Positions 22,096 through 32,840 of a stretch of 64,000 nt of DNA are shown here, piece after piece (positions within the stretch are counted from its first letter, which is position 1; every line of letters starts with the position of its first letter). Below the pieces are notes generated by a model. It was not told the origin of the DNA, ran no database searches, and saw only the letters and a list, made by a program, of their open reading frames with translations. The position numbers and the translations under genes were made by a program. The DNA is from Pezicula radicicola (taxonomy: Eukaryota > Ascomycota > Leotiomycetes > Helotiales > Dermateaceae), in NCBI GenBank assembly GCA_003008705.1, contig PDUO01000068.1, forward strand, positions 3,620 through 67,619. Direction: 5' to 3'.

Positions 22096-22904
22096 TGTTA
22101 TTTGCTTTGTTTCCTGAGGCGAGCATTCAGTAGAATATGAGGGGGTTGATGGCGGGGGAAGGAGGGTGGCTGTTTATTCCTGGTTCAAGGCAGCGTCAAC
22201 TGTGGTAATGGGCAGACCCGAGGTCATCTCACAGACCAATTTGATGGCTTTGGCCGCTACTTTGAGCTGGTATATTCCGACATCTTTCCCGTTTATGTGA
22301 CTTACAATATCACCAGGCATTCGTCGTCTTTAAACCGTAGATTAAGCAATGTCGTCTTGTAGGAATATGTCTATGCTCGGTGTGCTTAGAACTTCTTCCT
22401 GCCTTTCAGAAGCACAAATACTATGAATTCTTCCAATCTGTTAATAATGGTTTGCTTTACTTTGCATTTGAGACTTACTATTGTATAAAATGTTTGCATT
22501 ATTTTCACCCCAAGCCCCAAGACAATTGAAAAGCAACTGAAGTCCACTGCTCTGGCCATTGATAAATATCCTGTTGATCAGCTTCGCGGGAGTAGGGTGT
22601 TATAGTAGGGATATGTTCCAATGAAACACATAACACATCCACGCTTCAATGAGTTGTATTTATATTGAATAGCTGATGCTCTTCGCGAAATTCGGATCTA
22701 GGTAGCACAGTTCTTGCCACCTCTAATTTAAACTGCTATCGTCAAATCCCAACCCTTGAGAACCCTTCACTGCCCATTCAAGTAGGGTCTACGGCCAGGT
22801 AATTTCTAGATAATTGACCCTTTGAAGAGATTCCGCCAGACTTGAAGACAATTGAGAGGAAAGCTCTTGTAGACCGAGGATTTACTCGTTGGAATTCAGG
22901 TCAA
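22096..22904. other. Intergenic, nothing recognised
   Basis: Mixed composition with no supported gene, RNA or terminal repeat. It may include the missing 5' side of the SDR relic and the 3' side of the monooxygenase relic. Confidence 0.35.
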
Positions 22905-23760
22905 TTTTTCAATTCATGACTCTTTATAGGTCCCCATTTGGAAGCGTCTCATCAGGAATCCCATTAGTCACTTCCTTCTATAGAAATCCAGACAATTCAA
23001 ACACCTCCTTCTCCATCAAGGAGTAGTCTAGTGCCTCATCTGCGCCATCGGGATTTCCCAGATACTAAGTAGTGTCCTTCCCGTCAAGATCTCGCCTGGA
23101 GAAACCATTTCCTATAAAGTGATATCTGTTGATCTTTTTGTATACAATCTCAAAATCCTTATAGCGAGGCTGAAATATCTGCATGAAATGCGCGTGGGAT
23201 CCAGGCCAGATTCAGGGTACACCATCTATAGTGCCATTTTTAAACCAACTTTGACATATTTCGGTCATTACTGTTCGGTCAACAAAAGATCTACATACAC
23301 TTAGAAATCCTGCATTACTTCGAGTTTAGGGGCGACAGATTTAATATATTCGAGTTGATATTTCTTAACGACTTCTATGATGTACCGACATGTATGTTCA
23401 ATTGTCGGTGTAAGTGAGCCGTTTGAAGCGCTATATGGACCCAAGGATATGAAATAGTTCGGGAAGGAGGGTACTATGATAGAGAAGTAACATACTGGAT
23501 CGGTCTCCTATTCTTTTTAGAGATCTTTACCATTTTCTAAAATTGGAAATCTTGGGATCCAGGAGGTATCAAACCCAGTACCGCCTAAGAAGATCAAAGT
23601 TAGATCAACGTAGAAGTGAATGAAGGTTTAGTCAAAAGAGAGTATGTATTTTACATATGATAAGATCGACTTCGTGATGCTCTCCATTGCAGTCAATAAC
23701 TCCTAATCGTTGGACTTACTTATAAGCCTACCTACAAAAGTCTATATTACATAGGGGGTA
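22905..23760 (-). pseudogene. Baeyer-Villiger-type flavin monooxygenase relic
   Basis: On the minus strand a C-terminal fragment of an FAD/NADPH monooxygenase can be read through several TAG/TAA codons. An exon encodes GVIDCNGEHHEVDLIIC, a retained intron follows, then GTGFDTSWIPRFPIL, FPNYFISLGPYSASNGS and RYIIEVVKKYQLEYIKS. The 'ATGFDTSW' and 'FPNYF...GP' segments are diagnostic of the BVMO/FMO group, including enzymes of fungal secondary metabolism. The N-terminal FAD-binding part is absent. Stops are of the TAG/TAA type expected from RIP. It lies beside the SDR relic; both may come from a decayed metabolite gene set or from the 5' arm of the polyketide cluster. Confidence 0.7.
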
Positions 23761-24874
23761 GAGAATACGGCTGTGAATGAAGTTACATTAAAGATATATG
23801 ATGCATAGAATAAGGGCGACGGTGAGGTAGGGCGACGGTAAGGTTAATTATAGTCAGGGTTGATGTGATATATTTTTTATAGTATAAATTAGTGTGGAGT
23901 GCGATGTCGGATTAGAGCCCGGCGCACCTTGCCCCGGGGTCGATTTAAGTAGAGTCTATCTTTATAAGAATAAAAAATTAGATTAAATAAACGATTAAAT
24001 TAATATTCTAGACAAGGAGAGAAAGACCAGAATACAGAGTAGGAAACCAAAAATATACTCAGAGCCTCATCGCTCTGTTCTTGAATAGGTTTAGCGGTTT
24101 AATGAGTTAGCAACATTAATTCTCTTATTAGCTAACCACCTCCTAGCTATCTAAGCCTTCCTTCCACTGGACTATTATCTATAATCATGACAGGTGTACC
24201 TTTTAATATCTAAAAGAGGATAGCTAGTAAGAAATTTGAGTGATTTTTCCATATTTATACAACCAGTCGTTGTTGCATTCCCTAGGGGACTGATGTAATC
24301 TCACCGGGAAAAGCTCGCCGGTCCGAAGGCCACGCACCGGTAACCAGTCGCCGATGCAGCTAATTCCGCTCAACTATGTCAATCAAATTTGGATGTAGTA
24401 AGGCTGCTAATGGTGATCTAGCCTTTAAATGAATGGCTTTACTTCACAAAAGACTCTACAGCTCTCGCAACGAGCTGTTCATTGTGTTTGTAGGACGAAG
24501 AGCAGATTTCATGGCGAAACGAATTAGATACTTGTACAAGTCTGTAGAGATTATCGGGCCGCATCCTAATATTAAGGAACCCCTGCTAGCGTGCTATATA
24601 GATTTGTACCTGCGTATATACGGTTATATAGAAAATACCGCGTTGTGGCGACTATGGCACAAGAAAAATTGTCATTTAGAGGGGTCGCGTCGAAATTTTT
24701 CTGGTATTAAACATAGAGACATCAATAGTTATCTCAAAACAAAGTTTCTCCTCTCATCCATGAAATGTAATATCGCAGTCTAAATTATGCTCAATGTCAA
24801 GTGGTTTGCAGCGCGAGGACTGCCTTTTACCCCTCCTCGGATTGTGATCATACCTAATCTGTTCCCCTGCTTCC
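23761..24874. other. Intergenic, nothing recognised
   Basis: Contains a 116-codon open frame at 24433-24783 with no recognisable motif, not counted as a gene. The stretch 23930-24020 is AT-rich. The right end is the 3' flank of the minus-strand MFS transporter. Confidence 0.35.
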
Positions 24875-26544
24875 TTACGACGGCGCCCACTTGCTACGAG
24901 CACGTATCTTCTCACCGTACCGATAGAAGAGGAATGGGATTGGCGCTAGAACTACGCCGAATAACGCTAGGAACGAAGTAGCACGAGCGACGCCGATTGA
25001 GGTGTACATCGTGGTCCTGTCATATTATCAGCAACAGCGAATGGCACACCGACGAGGCGTCAAGAGGGCGGGACAAGACTTACGCAAAGACGGGAAACCC
25101 AGAAGCAAACAGCGATCGCATAAACGTATTGGCCGCAATTGCAGAATTCGAATGAATGCCATAGCAGTCGACAATGTAATTCATTCCTTGCATGTTGATC
25201 AAGATGATGCCAATGCCGATTGGCACTCCCGCGACGATCTGCGGCCACGGATTCGTCGATGGTGAGCTTGTTGCGGCAAACCAGAACATTCCCACAGGTA
25301 AGCAGATTGTTCCGACCATCATAAGCAGTAGTCTGTTCTCTTGCGGACGACCAACTTTGGGATCTGGAGAGAGCTTCGTGTTAACTGTAAAGACGATGAG
25401 GGCACCGCCGAGGGTTGTTCCGATCAGAATTGAAAGGAGTGGAAGTCCGGAAGAGGCAGGATCCCAGTGACGCTCGCGGGCGAAGGACATTGGATAGGCG
25501 AGGAAGAATATGTACATCAATCCTGGTATCATGTCAGTCAACAACTCAACATCGATGTCCATGAAGTTGGGAAGACGTACCAAAGACGACGGAGATATAC
25601 GTGGACATCAATAAGAGGATAGGTTCCAAGACTAGCATCTTGGCAGGACGAGAGAGGCACTTCTCCCAGATGTCATTCAAACTGCTCTCTTGCTCTTCCG
25701 ACTTGGCTCGTAGCGCCCAATTGCCAGTCATATGACGCAGACGCTTTGCTCGTCTCGCCAACAGAACGGGAGAATACGTCTCAGTCAAAGCCGGATAAGT
25801 GAGTACCGCAACAGCAAGAGTAAAGATAGCGGTGAAATTGAATATCCAACGCCAACCCAAGGGACTCTTCACTATGATTGAGCCGATCATCGGACCAAGG
25901 ATAGGTCCAATCATGAGGAACGTTCCAGTGCACGGCATGGCGAAGCCTCTCTGCTTCGGTGTCCAGATGTCGGCCAGGGTGCCGCTCAAGATCGCAGAAG
26001 GCGCTGCACCGAAGACCCCCTGCAGAAAACGGAAGAGGAAGATGGTAAAGAGACTTTGGGCGTTCGCTGCTGGCAACTGAAGCAGAGCGAACGTGACGTA
26101 GCCGACCATCAGAGGGCCTTTTCTGCCATAGCGCTCAGAGAGAGGCCTAGTAGGACCTGTTAGCACGCGCATCGTCTCTGCGTGAGAGGGGTTGGTCTCT
26201 TACCCAAATATGATGGGACCAATAGCGAAGCCAATCATGAACAGTGACGTGCCGCCAATGACCATAGTCTCGACTGCAACGTTGTACTCGGTCGCCGTAA
26301 CGGCTGCAGCAGCGCTGAATACCGATGACGAGAATGTTGTCGAGAAAACGAACAGAGCCAGAATCATTGTGATGAGCCATTTCCGCGGGGTTGGTAGATT
26401 CTGAGCGTTCCCTTTGTCATCTGGGCCGTACCAGTCTACAATAAAGTCTTCGCCTTGGATCTTTTCAATGACCCGGTCTTCAAATGATGATGCATTCTCT
26501 GAAAATGCGGTATCCGCGGTACTGGTGATTGTCGTTGGCGCCAT
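24875..26544 (-). CDS. MFS transporter (DHA1 type, CTB4-like)
   Basis: Four exons, complement(24875..25016, 25084..25522, 25581..26146, 26204..26544), give 495 aa with 57-67 bp introns. The protein has 12 predicted TM helices. It starts with an acidic cytosolic tail and [19 protein letters not shown], a signature of drug:H+ antiporter-1 proteins in fungal metabolite clusters. The motif [12 protein letters not shown] follows TM2 and [12 protein letters not shown] is the TM5 motif C. Such proteins export the pathway product at the plasma membrane and protect the producer. In cercosporin clusters CTB4 plays this role. It marks the left edge of the cluster here. The frame is intact. Assignment to the CTB4 group rests on context as well as family type. 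Confidence 0.88.
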
Positions 26545-26857
26545 GGAGTTGTGAAGAAGAGGCGCCGATTGCTCTTGTGGTTTGTAGTGGTGTGTGGAGT
26601 ATGTTGACTGGCGAGCGAGCTCATTAATGTGCCAGCAGAACTTCGAAAGGAAGCAGCCGTGGCTGACGATCTAGACCAGAGAACACCGGTGTCTTCATGA
26701 TCCTTGTCACGACCGAATCTCTTCCGCTATGTTATAAATCATTGCATTTGTCGGCCTTGACCATGGGCTCGGAGACTAACACTACTTCCTCGAGCGAAGC
26801 AGTCTCATCTTGCTTCAAGCCTTAGCGACTCTTGCTGCCGAAACCTAGGAAAATGTA
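26545..26857. promoter_or_regulatory. Upstream region of the MFS transporter
   Basis: About 310 bp upstream of the 26544 start codon with no gene. It presumably holds the promoter and abuts MITE M1a. Confidence 0.4.
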
Positions 26858-27131
26858 ATCGTCGGCCTCTACTTAGGGCCGACTTTAGTTGCTATCACTC
26901 CTAGTCGGGGAAAGTAGTCTGTGTAGGCAAGTAAATAATTTTTTTTAAAAAAAAGAAATTAAATTTATATTAGAAATAAGTAGGGTAGAAAAAGTCAATA
27001 TATTTCTAATTATAATTATATATGAAATTTAGTATAAAGCCTAGTATAACTATATCTAAGATTACATAAGTCTGCTTTCCCCGACTAGGAGTGATAGCAA
27101 CTAAAGTTGGCCCTAAGCGAAGGCCGAGGAT
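26858..27131. mobile_element. MITE family M1, copy a (274 bp)
   Basis: Inverted ends of roughly 75 bp begin ATCGTCGGCCT and include CACTCCTAGTCGGGGAAAG. The element is flanked by TA on both sides (26856-26857 and 27132-27133), the Tc1/mariner target duplication. The interior is AT-rich and non-coding. Copies b and c lie at 58181 and 59103. Confidence 0.85.
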
Positions 27132-28326
27132 TAACTCAGAGGTATTTTGTACATGTATTTTGCAGGGTTAGTTGGCAATCTCATCATAACAGCCTCTTTT
27201 AGCAAGATGACGCGGACACGACTATTTACAGCATTGGTTCAAGTTTTAGGCAAAGCTTGTTCTTTGCGACCATCAGTTTTTCACAGCTGCTTGGTTTGGC
27301 ACTGTGTACATGTCAATAGCCGGAGTGCATCAGCATCGGCAATCAATCACCGTCGTCAAATTAGATTCGCCGCGGTGAAAGTGCTTTCCTTCCCTGTTTG
27401 GATAAACTTTATTTCGATCCCTGCACGGCCGACTTTACGTGGTTCATTTACCGATCAAGCACTCGCAAAGCCTGGTACCAGTCTTGACTTGAGGAACACA
27501 TGTTGGAGTTTGAGAGCGTATGGACAGCACGTTGCGAGGTGGGGAGCCGTTGCGGCAGTCTCCGGCAACGTCGACTGTTCTGGTAGCTACCTGAGAGATG
27601 GTCGGCTGTATATAAAATCCTGCATAACTATTCACATCATAAAACGGTTATATCAATCGTATTATGCGGTTGTACGCATAACGGATCGGATCAACGTTAA
27701 AGAACAGTTCTTAACGTAACGAGAGTTCATTTTTAACGTAATAAAGTTCTAAACAGACTGATTTCCTCCAGCTATTTATGCCGTTTCAAGTATATGCTGG
27801 TGTAGTTGATCCTCCAATGTGATCTCCCGGGCCTCAGTGAGGGTGATGAGCCATAGCAACGCTGGCTGTGCGGTTCTGGCAGTCGATCTCTCCAACACAC
27901 GAGAATTCACGTAAATAAACGTCAACTTCTCCGTTTTTCTTGCGAAAGTCTGTTCCTGAGGGCGTCATATATGTAATTCTAAGCCCAGAAAACCCGTTCA
28001 GAAGGAACACAGAGAGAGAGATAGTGTTGATATGGCGTAAGGCCAGCTCCACCAACTTACTGCCAGACGACTTCGCCTTCAGCCAGTATAACTCGAGTGT
28101 GGAATGAGTAGAAATAATACGATTCTAGGGTCCGTGAATATCTCGAGAACGAGTTCGATATTGACTGTACTCATGAACGCATTCAAGCCCTTCTTTAACG
28201 TGTGTCCCAATAAAGACTTCAATATCAAAATGAACGTCAGGTAAGATTATGTCTGTGTTGACGGTATCAGAATGTAATAAAACTATCATTCAGTAGCTCT
28301 GACTGACTTTGTAGAAGCTATTCACT
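27132..28326. other. Intergenic, nothing firmly recognised
   Basis: Open frames at 27147-27719 (plus) and 27834-28055 (minus) are present, but neither shows a known motif or a plausible exon context. The right end is the 3' flank of the FAS1 gene. Confidence 0.35.
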
Positions 28327-28349
28327 TTACGAATCCTTCTTCCAAGTTC

Positions 28350-29603
28350 TCAAAGCTGGAAAACGAAGGCGTCCCCTCGGCTCTTTCGGCTTGGGCCAGC
28401 AGCTCGCAATCCCTGCTCCCAACGTGCTGTCGAACAGCCTGTGAAGTATTCTTTCCTTGCTGCTCTCCACCTTAGGACCTTGGCAGTGACCAGAACACAT
28501 ATGGAGGCAGCAGCCGCGGCACCGATGATAGTTTTTTCGACGGCTCGCCAATGGGACGTATAAACCAGTGGTAATATTATATACTCCAGCAGAATGCTTT
28601 TCAAAGAGTGAAACCCCGAATCCACTAGTAATGTTAAACCAATTTTCAAGGGGTTGTGCCACCGGGTGGGGATCTTGCCTGTTGGAGGAAATAGCACGCC
28701 GTTTAGGATATGTGCAACTCCACCGTAGATGAGGATATCCTCCCGTAAAACCTTTACATCGTTGATGAAGATCTGTCCTTGGGAGCCACGCCTGACTCTA
28801 ACCATCATACCGCTCAAGGTTGTGAACTCGTTCCCCTCTCGAGTCAAAGCCGTGTGATACAGGACCTGGTTCGGGATAGCATGATTCGCAACGACCGTCG
28901 CCAGCTGTTCAGGCTTGAGCGAGTCCAGCACGGGACGCCCTTTTCGCACTGCATCGTCATTAGGTAAGAAGATTGTTACGTCGCGAAGGTCCTCGAGGAG
29001 TTCTCTTGTCTGGGATTTCTCGATGAGACGCCAGAACTCATGTAGCTTCCCCACATTGGTCGTCTCCGAAATGTTGTGAGGAAGAACAAGATTGCTGTCG
29101 ATCGCATGCACAACGCCAGAGTCATAATGAATATCGGCATCGACAATGTGCGAGATTTTCTGAAGACCGGATTCTACGCGGATAGGGCTGTCCTCATCGC
29201 CTGCCGCAAGTTTGACGACGGGCCCGTTAGTGACATTTGTGAGAACCGGTGGCCGTAGGACGGAGTGCACAAGCTGCGTTTCGGCGTGCAATGAAGGATC
29301 CGCTGAGCTGTAAAGGCCTTCTAGGAAGTGGTACTTCAGGATGCCGCGGGCGATGCCAGGATCAATCAAGCTCATGTTCAGTCCCCAATTGGCAAGACCA
29401 ATGATGGCTTCGTCAGTCATGGCCAAGAACGTGGCATTCTCTGCCGCTTCGAACGTGCGGAGGAGGTCGAGATCTGCCAGAAGACCATGAATCATAGATA
29501 GTGATCCATGGTTGGTCAACGCTTGTCCTAGTGATTGTGCTGATGCATGGCTTAGCAGGAGAGCGACAGGTGCAATGAGTGGTAACTGCATTGCTGAAAG
29601 CAT
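28350..29603 (-). CDS. Fasciclin (FAS1) domain protein, CTB11/ElcF-like
   Basis: A single 417 aa frame. The hydrophobic N-terminus (MQLPLIAPVALLLSHASA from the second Met) is a signal peptide. Two FAS1 repeats follow, roughly residues 25-165 and 185-330, with typical TFLAMTDEAI and TIFLPNDDAV starts and HAIDSNLVLP / HILNGVLFPP ends. A TM helix near residues 357-377 (TIIGAAAAASICVLVTAKVL) precedes a basic tail, suggesting membrane anchoring. In perylenequinone clusters a FAS1 protein works with a laccase-like oxidase in dimerisation of the naphthol unit (CTB11/CTB12, ElcF/ElcG). Here it is divergent from the multicopper oxidase with 786 bp between the starts, which fits that pairing. Frame alternatives exist in the C-terminal third, so the last exon boundary should be treated with care. 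Confidence 0.85.
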   Translation of the reverse strand: MLSAMQLPLIAPVALLLSHASAQSLGQALTNHGSLSMIHGLLADLDLLRTFEAAENATFLAMTDEAIIGLANWGLNMSLIDPGIARGILKYHFLEGLYSSADPSLHAETQLVHSVLRPPVLTNVTNGPVVKLAAGDEDSPIRVESGLQKISHIVDADIHYDSGVVHAIDSNLVLPHNISETTNVGKLHEFWRLIEKSQTRELLEDLRDVTIFLPNDDAVRKGRPVLDSLKPEQLATVVANHAIPNQVLYHTALTREGNEFTTLSGMMVRVRRGSQGQIFINDVKVLREDILIYGGVAHILNGVLFPPTGKIPTRWHNPLKIGLTLLVDSGFHSLKSILLEYIILPLVYTSHWRAVEKTIIGAAAAASICVLVTAKVLRWRAARKEYFTGCSTARWEQGLRAAGPSRKSRGDAFVFQL

Positions 29604-29641
29604 AGGTAACGACAGAACAGAAAAGCTACCTAGTATGTCTA

Positions 29642-29729
29642 CTCGTACTAAATACGAAATAAGCGTTAAATTTAAGGGGAGTCCTCACCAAATAATTAAC
29701 GTTTATTTATCCATACTTCATAGTACGAG
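29642..29729. mobile_element. Micro-MITE family M2, copy a (88 bp)
   Basis: Ends CTCGTACTA / TAGTACGAG are inverted and flanked by TA on both sides. The whole element can fold on itself. The other copy is at 51455-51534. Confidence 0.8.
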
Positions 29730-29819
29730 TACAATTAGAGGAGCGTGTAAACGATGCACGTGGTATCATATGCAGTCTTAATATCCTGGTCATGAAGTGG
29801 CCAGGGTGAATGTCGAACC

Positions 29820-29835
29820 AACACCGATCGGTGTT
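29820..29835. promoter_or_regulatory. Perfect 16 bp palindrome AACACCGATCGGTGTT
   Basis: The core CCG/CGG inverted half-sites are of the type bound by Zn2Cys6 dimers. It lies between the FAS1 and oxidase genes. Function is inferred only from symmetry and position. Confidence 0.4.
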
Positions 29836-30389
29836 CGTTTCCCGCCTTGCTAAGTGTTATAATTCGGGCTCCAGATTTTGATGCATTTACGGCAGCATAT
29901 ACGATAAGTGGCAAACACACACCACGAATAAGATAATACACACCTTTTTATCAGCCTATTTACGCCAAACTAGCCCTTTGAGGTCGAAAAAACTCATCCA
30001 TCGTAGACTAACGGCCTCTTTTACCTATCCAGACTATTACTGGATATCAGGGTCAGTACCGATATCCACTCTCTAATTAAGCGATAAGTGGCAAAACCCC
30101 CATACAAAATAAGTCGGGCGGACATAAATATCTATTAGCGGCAATATATCTACTAGGTGGCATATCTAATAACTAGGGTCACTACTATAGTTATCTAAAC
30201 CTGGCTCGTGCTCGATACGTATCTGGTCAGTCCTGACCCTGCACAAGACCGGAGAGGTTTTATTTTCTCCTGATACTTCATACACACCTCCGAGCTCATC
30301 TTTACCATCTTCTCGACTCCATTGAATAAGTCACTGAGCCTCTCATCTTGATTCATGTTGTTACTTTGAAATATTATACTGTCGCGACC

Positions 30390-32282
30390 ATGCACGCATC
30401 GACGCTATTGCCGTTCCTCTTGCATGCACTGCTCCCGAGCTGCTTCCGGCCACAGTTCTTTCAGCTAGGAGACGACAACCAGCAGCACTCAATACGAGGT
30501 TCTGTACAGTTCGAGCTCCATATTACCGCGGGACAGGTGGAAGCAATCGGTGCCGGACCACGAGATGCCATTCTGGTCAATGGCAGCTTCATAGGGCCCA
30601 CGCTGTGGCTCAGTCAGGGCGATAAAGTCGAAGTCTTAGTTCGCAACTACTTACGGGAAGACACAACGATTCACTTTCACGGCATCGACCAGCAGAGGAC
30701 GCCATGGAGCGATGGTGTGCCCGGACTTACACAAGGGCAGATACGGCCGGGTGCTTCTTACCTGTATCGATGGAGAGCAGGGGAGTCAGGAACGTACTTC
30801 TATCATGCTCACTCCAAAGGCCAACTTATGGACGGTCTCTATGGAGCCATCGTCGTTGGAGCATCTCCTGAAGCGGAAAGGCCTTTCCATCTCATCAGTA
30901 GCGATGCGGAAGAGCAGGAAGCTATGCGTATTGCTGAGTCGCATATGCAACCGTTACTGATTGCTGATTGGAGCCAGTACAAATTTGACGACTTCTACCA
31001 CATTGAAGCAGCTGCGAACTTTGATCTCGCCTGCACCGACGCCATCATCGTCAACGGGATTGGATCGCAGTACTGCTTGGACCCGGAATCTCTGGACAAC
31101 ATGACAAACCCCATCATTCTCAAAATGCTGCAAGACCTTGGAGAGGATCATATGACAGCAAAGGGTTGCGTACCTCCAATACAAGCACTCCAGGGAGACT
31201 TCGACGTGAATCCGGATAAGGTACCACCTCAGGCGGTGAGAGAGTGTGTGGGTGGCCGAAATGCTCATGGCAATTTCACCTTCAGTGTTGACAGCAAGAC
31301 TCGCTGGGCAGCTCTGACATTCGTGAATGTCGGTGGGCTATATCCGCTTCAAGTTTCTATCGACAATCATGATCTGCATGTATATGCCATGGACGGACAG
31401 TACATCAACCCTGTGATCACAGATCGCATCTATGTTGGCAATGGAAACCGGATCTCCGTGCTGGTGAAGCTTGATCAAGAGCCGGCTCGGCACACAATTC
31501 GGATCGCCAACGATCTACTCAATCAGATCTTGGGTGGCTTTGCTGAGATGGCATATGATGGCGCCACTCGAGCGCCGAGTCATTCGAAGCCAAAGATGAA
31601 TTATGCCGGCCAACCCCTCATCGAAGGGATCCGCTCATTCAAGCCCGAAGATGGTCGTTCATATCCAGCAAGGTGGCCGGCTCGAATTCCGGACCGCACA
31701 TTCAAGTTGTTTTTGAGGAAGCCCGGTCGTCCCCACGGAGCCTACGAATGGAGCCTTTCAGGACACGAAGTGTACAACATGACAGCAGAAGAGCGAGACC
31801 CCCCTCTCCTCTTCGGGCAACCGTCACAAGTACCTGAGAGTGAATTGGTCATTCGTACTCAAATCGGTGAATGGATCGATATTATATTGGAAACCGAAGG
31901 TCCGTTCGCTCAAAGTCATCCTATCCACAAGCATGGAAACAAAGTCAACTTCCTCGGATCTGGCCTGGGAAGGTTTCCTTGGGGCACGGTGGAAGAAGCA
32001 GAGCGTAGCCTGCCACCAGGTACATTCAACTTCGAAAATCCACCTTACCTAGATACATTCACGACACTAGACATTGCTGGGGAGGCACCTGCTGTATGGA
32101 CGGTCGTTCGATACAAGGCGGAAAATCCTGGCGCTTGGCTTTTGCATTGTCATGTCCAGACTCATTCATCTGGAGGCATGGGTGTTGTTATTATGGATGG
32201 TATCGATCAGTTCCCAGAGGTACCAATTGAGTATCGGGAGTGGAATGGCTTCAAGCCGCCGTCATCCTCATCCAGTAGCTAA
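30390..32282 (+). CDS. Laccase-like multicopper oxidase, CTB12/ElcG-like
   Basis: A 630 aa protein in one exon. It starts at the ATG at 30390, because this gives a secretion signal (MHASTLLPFLLHALLPSC). All four copper-binding motifs are present: HFHG (residues 95-98), YFYHAHS (137-142), HPIHKHG, and HCHVQTHSSGGM with the T1 ligands near the C-terminus. The tail ends in a serine run. Multicopper oxidases couple phenols by one-electron oxidation. In cercosporin and elsinochrome pathways the homologous laccase, with its FAS1 partner, makes the perylenequinone core by oxidative dimerisation. It is divergent from the FAS1 gene. The frame and all copper ligands are intact. Confidence 0.92.
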   Translation: MHASTLLPFLLHALLPSCFRPQFFQLGDDNQQHSIRGSVQFELHITAGQVEAIGAGPRDAILVNGSFIGPTLWLSQGDKVEVLVRNYLREDTTIHFHGIDQQRTPWSDGVPGLTQGQIRPGASYLYRWRAGESGTYFYHAHSKGQLMDGLYGAIVVGASPEAERPFHLISSDAEEQEAMRIAESHMQPLLIADWSQYKFDDFYHIEAAANFDLACTDAIIVNGIGSQYCLDPESLDNMTNPIILKMLQDLGEDHMTAKGCVPPIQALQGDFDVNPDKVPPQAVRECVGGRNAHGNFTFSVDSKTRWAALTFVNVGGLYPLQVSIDNHDLHVYAMDGQYINPVITDRIYVGNGNRISVLVKLDQEPARHTIRIANDLLNQILGGFAEMAYDGATRAPSHSKPKMNYAGQPLIEGIRSFKPEDGRSYPARWPARIPDRTFKLFLRKPGRPHGAYEWSLSGHEVYNMTAEERDPPLLFGQPSQVPESELVIRTQIGEWIDIILETEGPFAQSHPIHKHGNKVNFLGSGLGRFPWGTVEEAERSLPPGTFNFENPPYLDTFTTLDIAGEAPAVWTVVRYKAENPGAWLLHCHVQTHSSGGMGVVIMDGIDQFPEVPIEYREWNGFKPPSSSSSS

Positions 32283-32840
32283 GCTCAATACACTATTGTC
32301 TTATACCAAAAAGTAATCATTAAGCTCAAGCACCCTGGTAGAATATGAGGTATGACTAATAGGTCATTTGTTAATCACATAATTAAGTCACTTGAAGGTG
32401 TATTTCTGCCTATTATATAGTATAAAAGCCCACTGTTTCCTGTCCCTTTATAATTTATATAAACACTTATTTAGTAGTAGTCTTAATAGGGTAACTTTAT
32501 ATTAATTTATTAATTAATGTTTATATATTTAAATTTTATTTGTTTATTTAATAAAAACTTATATTACTAATAAGTTATTATTATATTTAAATCTAGTTTA
32601 TAAGAAAGAAGCTATTCTTAGTAGTTATATTATATACTTAAGAATTATACTATTATATATAATAGCTTTCTCTTTAAAAAAAAAAGAATTACTATTAATA
32701 AAGGTTATTTATTAAATATTTATAAATCCTAGAGTAATATATATTAGAGTACAAAGCACTACAATAACTTTTTATATATAAAAAGGATAACGATTTTTTC
32801 CTAACCAGCATAGTTGAGAATCCTCTCGGCTATTAATGTA
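32283..32840. other. AT-rich intergenic tract
   Basis: 3' flank of the oxidase gene followed by a RIP-like AT-rich stretch from about 32440 to 32800. Nothing coding is recognised. Confidence 0.45.

Larger units (their letters stand above)
29604..30389. promoter_or_regulatory. Divergent promoter of FAS1 and multicopper oxidase genes
   Basis: The 786 bp between the two start codons contains an 88 bp palindromic micro-MITE (29642-29729) and a perfect 16 bp palindrome centred on CCGATCGG (29820-29835). No gene is present. Co-regulation of both genes from here is likely. Confidence 0.5.

Noticed and set aside
24433..24783. 116-codon open frame
   Set aside because: No motif, and the flanking region has no promoter or splice context.
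27147..27719. 190-codon open frame
   Set aside because: No recognisable motif, unusual composition, no exon context; starts next to a MITE. Not supported as a gene.
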